From contig CM055093.1 of NCBI GenBank assembly GCA_029204225.1, positions 28,059,566-28,123,565 of the forward strand: a DNA stretch of 64,000 nt. The letters run 5' to 3'. This document shows positions 24,922 through 37,400 of this stretch, in pieces. The translations under genes were made by a program, and so were the position numbers. The DNA is from Diphasiastrum complanatum (Eukaryota > Streptophyta > Lycopodiopsida > Lycopodiales > Lycopodiaceae). The notes beneath the pieces are model-generated. The model saw only the letters and a program-made list of their open reading frames with translations, was not told the DNA's origin and did no database searches. Positions within the stretch are counted from its first letter, which is position 1; each line of letters begins with the position of its first letter.

Positions 24922-25044
24922 CCAATCAAATGGGGTCCTTGTATTAAGAGCATAAGGACGTGGCAAACGTGGAATTCTCCATGACGTGGCAGCGACCTTA
25001 ATTGCCAGGAAGGTGGCCAGGCAGTGGGCAATGGGACTTATAAA
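24922..25044 (+). promoter_or_regulatory. KAPP core promoter with ACGTGG cluster
   Basis: CCAAT is at 24922-24926. Three ACGTGG words are at 24958, 24967 and 24984, and the first and third are extended to ACGTGGC. TATAAA is at 25039-25044. This CCAAT, G-box-like, TATA order with natural spacing predicts transcription starting near 25070. ACGTGGC is the core of ABA-response elements bound by plant bZIP factors, so ABA or stress responsiveness is a reasonable inference. About 1.45 kb separates the TATA box from the KAPP start codon. Confidence 0.6.
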
Positions 25045-25069
25045 GTCCTTTTCGTCGACCGACAGCAGG

Positions 25070-26520
25070 CCGTGACCCGCAGGGGCCACCGGCTATTGCC
25101 CGTCGAGCAATCCCGCTTCTCCTCTCATCGAGAGCTTCGATATGCTTTCGCTCTTTGAATGTTTCTTTGCCATTTTTCCTTCTCTTCTTCGTTCTTTCTC
25201 GTGTTTTCGTGGATCGTGCTGCTGATGCATTAGCGGAAGGATATCGCGGATGCTTGATTTTTGCAGAAGATGATCGGTTTGTCGCAGATCTAGAGGATTC
25301 TTCATTTTCTTGTGTGTGTTATAGCTACTGTTTTTGTGTATTTTCGTTGACACAAACCCTTGGAGTTCCGCTTTTTTGGTATCCGCTTAAAGTCTTGCGT
25401 GCATGTGCATTTCGGGGTGTGTTGTGAATCAGAAAAGTGTTGATATCTTAAACACAAATCGTGAGTTGTCAATTTGGTTTAGGCTGGAAAGTGCTTTCAA
25501 AATCCTGTCGATACAGAGACACTTAAGCTAGTTTGTTTGATTCTTATCTGTAAGCTAGAAGAAGTTAAATTCCAACGAGTTTCTGAGAGGCTGATAAGAG
25601 TATTTCACATTTTGAGCTGTTGATTCGTACAATAATGGAATGCGTTGTCTCTCGTGGGCCAATGTAGCTGGTATAGTGTTCTTGCCATTGGCCATGTCTT
25701 TCGAGAAACGTTCACCTTCTCGTTAGTATGTTTTTTCCATTGAGAGCCGTTCTCCAACGCCGCACAATCGCGTTATTATTATTGAGAGATATAGTCGCTG
25801 GATTTAACTCCGCCAATCTTGGAGGATTCAGCTTCAACCAAGTAGTTGCATCTTTTTAGCGGAAGCCATGCGACCATTAGTTCCCGAAATTTGACTTTCA
25901 TCTGATATCATCCCATCCGAGCGCGTTCTTGATCAAGTTCTTTCCACCAATTCTTTATAATCAATATATTTTTTCCTGATCGGGACGGAAGAGATATTTG
26001 GTTTTGAATGACGCATAAATAACTGGCAATTTTCTTGGTAGGACTTTGAATTCCTTATGGGAGCTGCAGGTCCTTGCATTGGAAAGCAAAGGGTACCGCT
26101 GGTTGGAAAGGAGAATTAGGAGCAGTAGCTGCGTACCATTATTAAACTTGCAATATTTGACTAAAGAGGTTATGTTGCTAGAACGCCATGTGAATCCATT
26201 TTTGAATCATCGAATTGGTCTTTAGAATGTGCAGTGTGAGCACCAAGTCGACAAGGCTTCATGCAAAAGCTTTAAACCCCAGTCGCGGTCTCGACAAAGA
26301 GGTTAAACTTCAAGGTTTTATCAGAACACAAAAAAACAGATGACTGTTTGTTGGCACGCGTTAGTGATATTGGAATCAGTTCATTTTTGGATCGAAACAT
26401 AGCAGATTGCGTGGAAAAAAGGGAGATGTTAAAGCGGTTGGCATTACTTAATGTGTATTCGGGTAGATTGACTAGCAAACACTTTTTCTTTGAGGATTCA
26501 AAGAGCATCTCCTAGAGAAA
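25070..26520 (+). other. Predicted KAPP 5' leader
   Basis: The region between the TATA box and the start codon has a pyrimidine-rich beginning, typical of plant leaders. Two overlapping short upstream ORFs start at ATG 25142 (27 codons, stop ending 25225) and ATG 25159 (24 codons, stop ending 25233). A plausible acceptor (TCTCCTAG, ending 26514) sits six bases before the start codon, so part of this region may be a leader intron. I cannot fix its donor. Confidence 0.45.
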
Positions 26521-28467
26521 ATGGTAGTAGAATTGCTGGTGTTTGGTGCAGTTGGTCTGCTAGCTATCGTGCTTTATGTGGTGTCTTGGAGACTGCGACA
26601 CTTCTGTTGCAAACCTGAACGTGATGAAGAGGTGCAATTTTCTTGATAGCCTACATGAACCCTTGTCTTATATTTGCTGTTGTTTTCGCTTTAACAAATT
26701 TTTTTTACTTTGCTGAATATGATGCACTCTTTTCTGATTTTTTGCTTCTTCTTATTTGATTTCCATCCAAGTTTTGGTTCACTGTCCTCTTCTCATTCAT
26801 ATTTAGGTCAAATGATATCCTTTGTGGATCAATTTCATAAATAATCAAGTAATCTCGTGAATCAATATCAAAATAGATAACATGTGCATTCTTCTAATAG
26901 TGCAGTACTAATTTGTCGGTAATGAGCTTTTTTGAAAAGAATTGCAAACCAAGCATCAATTAACTGTTACAAATATTTTGTAGGGCACTGTTACTTGATA
27001 ACGAGCAAAGTCTCAAAATCTGGTTATCCACATCTGCTGTAACCAAGTGAATAGCAGAAACGTTAAGTAGGTGACGAGCATTTATGCTCGAATTGGAACC
27101 AAGTTAGTAATCACCATCTTATAGTCGAAAAAATTTGTGATAGTGTTTGGTTACAATAATCTGTGACATTGGCTGTCCTATCGAGAACCAAGAGTATCAA
27201 GTATCTCATGATTCTAGTTATGTCTTTGTAAATGTATCAAGTTCCGAGCTTTAAACTGCTAGTATAAGTCATACAATTTTGACATCTTTGGGGGACATAA
27301 TTATCAAGGACTTTTTTGGTTGCACGTATATTTTTTCTAAGCGTGACCTTATGACGTCACTGCCTTCTCAATCTAAATTTGTGAAAATTGGATATATTTC
27401 AATTTCTTAAATAGATATCTTTGGGACACATAATTATCAAGGACTGGTAAGTATCTGCTAAGTGGATGACGAGTCTTTTGAAATTACTTAGTAAATCACT
27501 TTGTACCCCGCAATGGATGCTCAAGTTTCTTTTCCTATTATTCCATTAAAGCCTATTTTACTAATTGATAAATGTTCTGTTATTAAGGAGGGAGATGCAG
27601 GGACTGAGCAGTTGATTACCATTCCTGAGGACTGTGCAGCTGGCCAAACCCTCAGACGTGCTAAATCAGGAAAGCATGAAGATGCAAGCAATGGGGCAGC
27701 TGCGTTGAATCTGCCAAAATATGAAAATTCAAGAGCAAACGAGAACAACAAAGAAAGGCATCCTGCTGTGATATCTGCTGATGCATCATCCAAACGTATG
27801 TACTTTTGGTTTCTTGTATTTCAATTTCTCCAAATTACGTTCTTGTGCGATATTACATGCGATCCTACATCCAAGCTTCAATTTCATACGTTGTTTCTTA
27901 TTGTTTTCACAAAATGACACGAACGGAAGTTAGTGCATGGGAATTTCAACATTTGGCTCTTTCCAAATGTCGCCGTTTTGCAGGTAGCAACTTAGTTCTG
28001 GAAGTCATTTCTGGACCATCTGCGGGTATTAGTATAGCGCACGAGCCTCTGCAGGGTGTGACGTCTGTAACTGTTGGTAGGATATCACAGAATCACTTGG
28101 TATTGAATGACCCAGAAGTTTCTGGAAAACATGCTCTTATCACATGGAATTCGCAGGTGAGCTTAAGAAATTATTTGTTTTGTGAATCTTTTGAAATGGT
28201 GATGTTTGCATCTCGAGTTTAAATAGCTTCTCTGCAAGTTGAAAACCTACTAGCTTTCATGTTAAGAAATCTCTAATCCTGGTGCTTCTTCAAGGTTAGG
28301 CATCAAAATGGGAGCTAGTGGACATGGGCAGTTTGAATGGCACTCTTTTGAATTACAGATCGATATCGGCAGCACAGCTTGCTAACGCGTCTGTGCGACA
28401 GCGTGGAGCTCCTGTAGGTCTTTCTAATGGTGACATTGTTACATTGGGTTCAACGTCGCAAGTGCTG
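26521..28467 (+). other. KAPP: KAPP exons 1-4: anchor, linker and FHA domain
   Basis: Exon 1 (37 codons) encodes a hydrophobic segment, VELLVFGAVGLLAIVLYVVS, followed by WRLRHFCCKPERDEE. This is a signal anchor with a basic cytosolic flank. Exon 2 encodes a polar linker with no domain. Exons 3 and 4 encode the FHA domain. The conserved glycine-arginine is at 138-139, serine 153 and histidine 156 lie in SGKH, and asparagine 177 lies in GSLNGT. These residues contact phosphothreonine in FHA domains. Introns 1-3 are 956, 188 and 143 bp. The start was chosen because it is the first ATG giving the KAPP-type anchor and joins in phase 0. Confidence 0.9.
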
Positions 28468-31400
28468 GTGTGAGCTCTATAGCTGTTTGGTTTTTTGGAT
28501 TATAATTGTTTTGTGAAAACCCTCTTTTTCTTCCCCTTGGACATCTGGAACTCACATGTGAATAAGCAACATTTGCTCTGTTCTTTCCATTTTGATGCTG
28601 TTATAACAAGCAGCAATGGCATACCTTCAACATATCACGTCAGTGGGTGCTCTTGATGAGCTCTATAGCTGTTTGGTTTTTGGATTATAGTTGTTTTGTG
28701 CGAAGCTGTTGTGTTCTTTCCCTTGGACATCTCAAACTCACATGTGATTAACTAAACTACATTCGCTTTAACTTTTCCATGCAATCTGTTCTTACCAGTT
28801 TGGTGCTGTTATAACAAGCTTTATCTTTTCAAAGTAATACAATTACTATAGTTTTGAACACTGCAAGGAATGGCAGCCTTCAACATCTCTCATGTGATTG
28901 TGTGCTTTAAGCTATGATCCCTTTATTGTTTTCAAAGTAATTGTATCGCTATAGTTTTGAAAGCAATTCCAGTTTCCCAACTTTTACATATAGAGCCGTA
29001 CTAGAGACATATTGTTCTCATTTGAGGTATGTGTCCAAGTTATAGCCACATGGTGTGCTAATTTTTGCTAGATGGAACTATTCGAGAAAAAACCTAGAAT
29101 TCTATTCCCCGTAGATGTTGGGTGCACTCTTATCGGAGATTTGTGAGGTTATGGAGAGAGCCATGGGAGGCCAAAATGCACGTGTGAGCACTCTGTGGCA
29201 AAGGTAGTGATTCATAGAAGGTAATCGTAGCACATAGAGGATGGAAAAAGTGTGTGGAGATGTGCAAGCAAAACACCATCTTGAGGCGTTTTTTCACCAT
29301 TTTTTTCTTTGCTTCGTTGGGAAGCTATAGTGCATTATCTTTAGTCAATCCTATTGCGCCAAGGGCTTGCTAGGGAGAGAGTGAATGCATATTGGCATAG
29401 GCAGTCACCATGATCATTCATATGGTTGATGTGCACGAGCCCTTTTACATAGTTTTTTGTAGGTGTAGGGTTTAGGCCCTAGGGTTTAGGGTTTAGGGTG
29501 CACCATCCCTTTTTTTCACCTCTCCGCTCTGTTATAGAGTTTTAGGGTTTCTATACCGATGCTTGTGGCGGGCCAAGGCAGGTGCGCGGACACAATAGTC
29601 TTTGTAGGTTCAGGTGCTCGTAGATGGCATTGCTTATATTGTGGTAGTACTTTTGCAACACAACGATGAGGATCAGGTCGCATTGGCTTGGTTTGACTAG
29701 GCCAAATCGGCCATCCATGGGCATTGCCCCATGTATGATAGTTCTTTTAGGCTAGAATACAATATGACATGGTGGATTTTGTAGGAAAAGACTTGTTTGA
29801 CATATAATTCTTGCCCCTTTTAGTTAGTAGCCATTTTATTTTTGATATATTTTCAGATATCATAAATTTGTCGTTTTAAAGATTTTGTTACTCGTACATA
29901 TCTGTTATCAATTGTTGTTAAAAACTCAAGACTTTAAGAGCTAGCAATACCCTTGGTAGGAGCAAATAGTTTGAGCGTGGTGATGGTTGATGGGTCCTCT
30001 TGCACTTGGAGTAAGGACTTAAAGTGGCTCTATCAAGAATGGTGTTGCGACTTAGAGAATAAACCTCATTTCATCGTTAAATGAATGTGCACATAAACTA
30101 GAATTGCACAAATTACCGAGTGTTGCCAACAATGGCCCAAATGTGAGCTGAAAGAAGCAAGAAGAAACCATAGAGATACATTGGAAAGATGACAAGCTAT
30201 TACTTGTCAATTTTAGGGCCAACAACAAAAAGTTTTGCTAAGTTTTTATTGCAAGAGATGACTTTATTTTAGATTTGAACTCATTTTAACAAGAGCTTAG
30301 TTTTGTAGTTTTTCTAGGGTTGGATTGTGAGATGCCCTTCAATGCATTTCAAACCAAATTGCATTTTTGGAACAAAGATTTAATTAGTATTTGTTTAACT
30401 AAGAGGTATTAATGATAATTAAACCTAGCTTTCTAAACCTTTTGAATATAGATTATCCATAACTGACACCAATAGAAAACACTTCCAAAGAGCATTGTGA
30501 TGCCAAGTAATTATCTGCGTGGCAACCTAAACATGTTTGTCTAAATTGTTTAATTCTCTCGCTACTCTCTGTTGAAATAAATGCCTATTTTGCCCCTTAA
30601 GGCTTGTATACTTGTAACTTGTAAGTTGTGCATAAGACATGGGGGTAAAACATTTATGTACATAGTACACCCCACTTGTGCTAATTAGGCAAGTAAATCA
30701 AGTAGGTTAAGGACCCATGTGGGTTCTAGAGCTAGAATTAGCAAGACACCACCTCTATACATAACATGCTATATGTAGCCCAAACTTTGGAGGGGTTTCC
30801 ACGCCCTACTACACTTTGAATATTCATTCATGTTGTGTGAGCTTTGAAGTCCTCTCTCTCTTGCTTTTGTGTTCTACTCCATAGCTGGTTTTCTAAAGCT
30901 TTCATAGTGTGCTTACTATGCTATTATGATACTCCATAGCTAGGCCTTGGAATTTGTCATGGTATCAGATTATGTTGCCTGTGGTGTGGTGAAAGCTTGG
31001 ACTTGTTTTTGATCAGATTCCTGCCATTCCTGGAGAGCAGCTTACCTTTGAGGAGGGAGCACTTTTTGTAGGGGCATCTGATCTCTGTGCTATCTGCATG
31101 GTTGGAGTACTGTTGGCAAGGGGAGTACAGGGAGCCAAAAAGTTTCTACTTTGAGACAAATTTTTTTGAGTCTTTTTGGACAGCCAGGACTGTAGGAGGG
31201 CGCTTTCTACAGTGGGGACTTCAGTGAAAGTTCTGAGTGGATCTTGGACAAGGGCTAGGACAGCCATACAGGAGGATAGTTTCAAATCCGGAAGCTGAGG
31301 GTTATTGAGCAAGTGGCTGCATACCCTAGTTGGGTGAAAACCCCAGTTTGCCTTTTGTGTTTTATTTCTATCCAGCTATGTCTAGTCTTACAGAGAGCAT

Positions 31401-34400
31401 GCTGAGTGAAGCCAACCGGCTTGATGGCACTAACTTTAGCATATGGAAATTCAAGATCAAGAACATTCTTGAAGACAAAGAATGTTGGAAGCTTGTGACA
31501 GGTGAGGAGCCCGTTCCAACATTTGAACTTGAACTTAAGGACTATATCAAGACAGGGGAAAAGGCACACAGAATCATCAACATGTCAGTGAGGGATAATG
31601 TGATTCCTCTAATCAGGTCAGCCAAAGGGCCTGTGGATGCATGGCACATTCTTTGTGCATTGTATGAGACAGCAAGTACAACCAGGTTTCTCTACTTGAA
31701 GAACAAGTTGTATACTCTCAGAATGGAGACAGGGGAGACAATTACTGATCATCTTACTAAGATTCAAGATATTAGATATCAGCTTTCTGTACTTGGAGAG
31801 TCTATTGCTGACAAAGACTTGGTGCCAATAGTTCTGAATAGCTTGTCATATGCTTATCAGAACTTTGTGATGATGATATCAGTGAGAGAGAAGATTCCTA
31901 CCTATGAAGAAGTCTATGGTCTCTTGTTACAGGAGGAGATGAGGAGAGTTAATCTCTCCAAGAGGGAAGATTTCCAAAAGCATGCCTTTGGTTCTAAGAA
32001 GAAGCAAAATCAACGAAGGATAAGAAGAAAGGTAAAGGCAAGAACAAAGGAACACCACAAACACTTGAGCAAGGAATGGAGAACTTGCAGATGTCAGAAG
32101 CACAACCCTCCTCGAATACTTCTTCCACACCTCGAAGGAAGGGGAATTGCAATTACTGTGGTAAATATGGACACTTTGCTTTTGAGTGCAGGAAGAAGCT
32201 TGCAGACCAAAAGAAGGGCACAAAGAAGCAAGGAGGAAATGTTGTTGAGAGTGTTGCAAGAGAGGAGCAGAGTGACATAAGGCAAGCTGAGTTATTCTCT
32301 GTTGCATTGGCTTCACAAGCTACAACAAGTGGTTGGTACATTGACTCAGGTGCTTCAAAGCACATGACCCCTCATAGGGATTGGTTTGATACCTTTGTGG
32401 GGATTAGTGATGGACAAGAGGTGTGCCTAGGTGACAACTCAACACACAAGGTCAAGGGAAAGGGCATAGTACCTGTAAAGCTTCCATAAGGAGAAGTCAA
32501 AGTCATTAAGAATGTCTTATATGTACCAGGACTTGCTAAAAATCTTCTTTCAGTAGGAGCTATCACTCAACAAAATATGAAAGTAGAATTTGATGCTACT
32601 TCTTGTCTTGTGTTGGACTTGAGTGATAATATGAAGGTTGTGGCCAAAGGATTGCAGGAAGATAATCTATACAGGTTATACACTTCTATCCCTAGTCAGC
32701 ATGCTTATACAACAAAAGGAAGGGATGTGGATAGGTTGTGGCATGAGAGGTATGGACATCTTGGCTACCAAAGCATGCAGGTGTTGAACCAGCATCATAT
32801 GGTGGAGGGGCTTCCAGTTGTTAAGCCAAGCTCTTCAGTTTGCGAGGCTTGCGCTATGGGAAAACAACAAAGACATAAGTTTACCAAGGAAAGCACCACC
32901 AGGGCAACAGGCATACTTGACTTGATACATTCAGATTTGTGGGGGCCAACCCAAACAAAATCTGCAGGGGGGGCATATTACTTTATGACCTTTATTGATG
33001 ACTTCTCACGCAAGATTTGGATTTATTTCTTGGAGTTAAAATCTGAAGCATTCAAGTACTTCCTGCATTTCAAAGCTTTGGTAGAAGAACATTCAGGAAA
33101 GAAGATAAAGATGCTTAGGTCAGACGGTGGTGGAGAGTTCATTAAGACAGAATTTGTGGAATTCTGCAAGGCCAATGGGATCAAAAGGCAGCTTACAGCT
33201 CCTCATACCCCTCAGCAAAACGGCGTAGCAGAGAGAAAGAACCGAACTATTGTGGAGTGTGCAAGGTGCATGCTTAAGGCAAAGGGGTTGCCCAACTCTT
33301 TTTGGGGCGAGGCAATGCACACAGCAGTGTTTCCGTTGAATAGAAGTCCAACAAAAGCTGTGGAAGGCAAGACTCCAGAAGAGGCATTTAGCGGCATTAA
33401 GCCCAAGGTAGGCGCTTTGCGAGTGTTTGGTTGTACGGCCTATGCCCATATTCTCAAGGATAACAGGAAGAAGCTGGATGCAAAATCAGCAAAGAGTATT
33501 TTCTTGGGATACAGTGAAGAAAGCAAAGCTTACAGACTTTATGATCTTACTAGCAAGAAGAGGATCATAAGTCGAGATGTGATCTTTGAAGAAGATCAAA
33601 CGCCTCCTATAGAGGAACTTGAGATGGAGGATGGTACAAGTGAATTTGTGCCAATACTTGATGACCCACCTCCATATATTGGGGAGCCTCAGGATGATCA
33701 TATGAGTGATCAAGAGGAAGAATTCGAGGAGGCTAGGAAGCGGAAGGAAAGGGGCAAATCTGTTGAGTCCTATTCACCGTCTTCATCACCAACTGCAAGG
33801 AAGAAGTTTCCCAAGTGGTATTGGCAAACTGTGCAGGATGGTTTGATATTGGATGAGGGAGAGAGTAGCAATCCAGGGGCTAGGAGGTCTCAAAGGCAAG
33901 CCCAGCAGCATGAACACCAGGAGACAAACTATGCACTTATGACTACTATTTTGGATTCACAAGATTCACATACATTCGTTGAGGCAGATGAGAAGGTATG
34001 ACAACATGCTATGCAAGAGGAGTACGACTCCATTTTCAAGAATGATACATGGGATTTGGTGAAGTTACCAAAAGGGAAGCGTCCTATTGGCTGTAAGTGG
34101 GTCTACAGGACCAAATACAAATCTGATGGGAGCATCGAAAAGCATAAGGCAAGGCTGGTCGCTAAAGGCTATGCACAGAAGGAGGGCTTGGACTATGATG
34201 AGACGTTTGCACCGGTAGCTAAGATGACATCTATCAGGTTGGTTTTAGCATTGGCTGCAATTTTTGGTTGGGAGGTCCATCAAATGGACGTGAAGAGTGC
34301 TTTTCTTAATGGACAGTTGGCTGAAGAAGTCTACATGGAACAGCCACAAGGTTTTGAGGCTAAGGGCAAGGAAAGTATGGTATGCAGGCTTAAGAAGGCC

Positions 34401-37400
34401 TTATATGGTTTGAAGTTGGCACCCAGGGCCTGGTATAGTCGTATTGACGACTATTTTGCCAAGGAGCAATTCATAAAGAGTCAGTCAGATTGCAACCTGT
34501 TCGTGAAGGAGGAACATGGGAACATTGTTTTGATAGTTCTCTATGTGGATGACTTGGTCATCACGGGTAACAATGGGCAGCTTATTGAAAAGGTGAAGGC
34601 TCATTTATCAAATGAGTTCGAGATGAAGGATTTGGGCTTAATCCACTATTGTCTTGGTTTGGAGGTTTGGAAAAAGGAAAACTGTGTGTTTATTTCCCAA
34701 GCCAACTATGCATGTGAAGTTTTGAACAGGTTCAACATGCAGGATTGCAAACCCGTTTCCACGCCCATTGATACCAGCAGTAAGCCATCCAGAGATGATG
34801 GCACTCGTTTTGTGGACGAGACTCTTTATAGGCAGCTTGTGGGCAGCCTGATTTATCTCACCACTACGAGACCAGACATTTCCTATGCGGTTGGTGTAGC
34901 AAGCCAGTTCACGAGTTCTCCAACTGAAGCACATTGGAAAGCAGCCAAGAGGGTTTTGAGGTATGTCAAAGGGACAACCTGCTATGGGATTGAGTACACA
35001 GATGACGGAAAGCTTCAGCTTGGAGGCTTTACTGATTCGGATTGGGCAGGTGATAGGGATGATCGAAAGTCGACCACAGGTTACACTTTTAACCTTGGTT
35101 CAGGGGCCATTTCTTGGTGTAGCAAGAAACAGCCCACAATTACCTTATCATCGACAGAGGCTGAGTACAGGGCAGCGGCAAAAGCTACTTGCGAGGCAAT
35201 ATGGCTCAGGAGACTTCTTGGGGAGGTGCAGATTCCACAGGATGGTCCTACTATTTTTCAGTGTGACAGCCAGAGTTGCATCCAGCTTGCCAAAAATCCT
35301 GTGTTCCATGCTCGTACGAAGCATATTGAGGTGGATCAACACTTCTTACGAGAGAAGATACAAAGCGGAGAAATTCAGCTCGAGTACTGTGATACCAACA
35401 AACAAGCAGCAGATATCTTTACTAAGGCACTTAGTAGAGAAAAATTTGAAAAGTTTCGTAGCATGCTAGGTGTTGGTATAAACAAAATAGCCATTGAGGG
35501 GGGGTGTTGAAATAAATGCCTATTTTGCCCCTTAAGGTTTGTATACTTGTAACTTGTAAGTTGTGCATAAGACATGGGGGTAAAACATTTATGTACATAG
35601 TACACCCCACTTGTGCTAATTAGGCAAGTAAATCAAGTAGGTTAAGGACCCATGTGGGTTCTAGAGCTAGAATTAGCAAGACACCACCTCTATACATAAC
35701 ATGCTATATGTAGCCCAAACTTTGGAGGGGTTTCCACGCCCTACTACACTTTGAATATTCATTCATGTTGTGTGAGCTTTGAAGTCCTCTCTCTCGCTTT
35801 TGTGTTCTACTCCATAGTTGGTTTTCTAAAGCTTTCATAGTGTGCTTACTATGCTATTATGATACTCCATAGCTAGGCCTTGGAATTTGTCACTCTCCTA
35901 TGTGGGCATTGTCGCAGTTGAAAGGAGCCAAAACAATCATATATGACCAAAGATATCATATAGATTGCCTTTGAATCATCTTTGAAATAGACATTTTATT
36001 GCATAAAAAACACAATACAAGTAGAATACCTTGTAGATCAACAACACACCAATGGGATATGTGTGCCATACACTTGCCATCACACAGGTGCGCACGTGTA
36101 CACACACACAACGATTGATTGCTATCACTACCTGACTAGGGGCTATTTATCATTGTTGGGCATGTATACTTTTATTTTTGAAACTTGTCGGTTTCGGTTT
36201 ATGAACTTTTAAAAGCTGAATATAATTGTTGATTTTGGGTATGTGAAAACTTCCAAAGTTGATATGCCTATAGGTTGTAAATTATGAACATTAGCAATTC
36301 AATTGTTAGACTCTCTCATACCGCATACCTTCAGGTGCCAAGAGACCAAACGATTCACGTTCCACCCCGCCATAGGACCCAATCCAGGTCCACCCTCGGT
36401 GCCCTGGCCTGTGACTGTAACAAGCAAGATCTGACTTCCATCCTAGACAGTGTCCCATACCATTTTGGGTGTGTGAAAACTTCCTAAGTTGATATGCCTA
36501 TAGGTTGTAAATTATGAACATTAGCAATTCAATTGTTAGACTCTCTCATACCGCATACCTCCAGGTGCCAAGAGACCAAACGATTCACGTTCCACCCCGC
36601 CATAGGACCCAATCCAGGTCCACCCTCCGTGCCCTGGCCTATGACCGTAACAAGCAAGATCTGACTTTCATCCTAGACAGTGTCCCATACCATTGCCTAG
36701 GCTCCCAGCCATCTCCCGCCTCAAGCTAGCACTCATCCTAGCTGTGCACACTGTCCTCCACCCACCTTCTCCTAGGCAGATAGAATGGATAGCAAATGAG
36801 TCCTCCTTCCCTTGTATACCTCCAAGGTGGGACACTCCAAGCCATGTGCACGTGCTAGATTATGACACGTGGCAACCATGCAGGTTCACGAGTCCTGGTC
36901 AAGTCAACAGGCCCAGTCATCGTCCAGTCTCAAGTTAAGTTTGGGACCCAAGGGAGTTGGGTCCCTAACATTAATACCCGATGATTCTTTGGCTTTTATC
37001 TATCGGATATAAGGCCGTTAATCAATAGGGTATCAACATAGGTATTAGGCAACCCCTGCAATTTTAATCACAACCGGCTCTTTAGAAAGACTGTACCCAC
37101 CAGTTCACCCAAATACTGAACAATATTGAGAATTTTAATAAAAAATTATTATTCAGGCAAACATGCAATACTGAAATCAAAGGTTGCCATGAAGCAACCA
37201 CATTTTTAGTAGCATTGTTGGTGACTTAGACAAGTAAGTCCATGACTGAACTAGAGTGTGGAATGATTACCATACCGTGAAAGGTTTTCTTCATACTTTG
37301 TTACATAAGCAACACCACCCCAATTCTTCAAAACTATTATATTATGGCTTAAACATGTCACTATAATCATTGACTACCAATTAGCTGAACATGAACTCAA

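Larger units (their letters stand above)
30570..35892 (+). mobile_element. Young, near-complete Ty1/copia element (element E)
   Basis: The element is 5,323 bp with LTRs at 30570-30959 and 35505-35892 and a perfect target duplication, CTCTC (30565-30569 and 35893-35897). It has a primer-binding site at 30960, a polypurine tract at 35498-35504, and gag, protease, integrase, reverse transcriptase and RNase H in the copia order. I see only two substitutions and one 2-bp indel between the LTRs, so insertion was recent. It still carries one frameshift and two in-frame stops, so this copy cannot make a full polyprotein. It lies in the same orientation as KAPP. Confidence 0.95.

Noticed and set aside
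25155-25427. 90-codon frame with a signal-peptide-like start upstream of KAPP
   Set aside because: Its first codon is TTG, it lies in the predicted leader downstream of the TATA box, and it has no domain. Its hydrophobicity comes from T-rich sequence.
27501-27587. Extending KAPP exon 2 upstream in the open frame
   Set aside because: No acceptor in the right phase joins exon 1 there. The AG at 27587 gives a phase-0 join, and the preceding sequence is pyrimidine-rich intron.
29466-29499. A chromosome end
   Set aside because: Only a few repeat units, in the middle of a spliced gene.
31927-32316. Minus-strand frames opposite copia gag and pol, here and at 33120, 48634, 49243 and 50019
   Set aside because: Shadows of the sense polyproteins without their own features.
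36284-36729. Two similar small proteins at 36284 and 36514
   Set aside because: They arise from the 230-bp tandem duplication and have no coding features.
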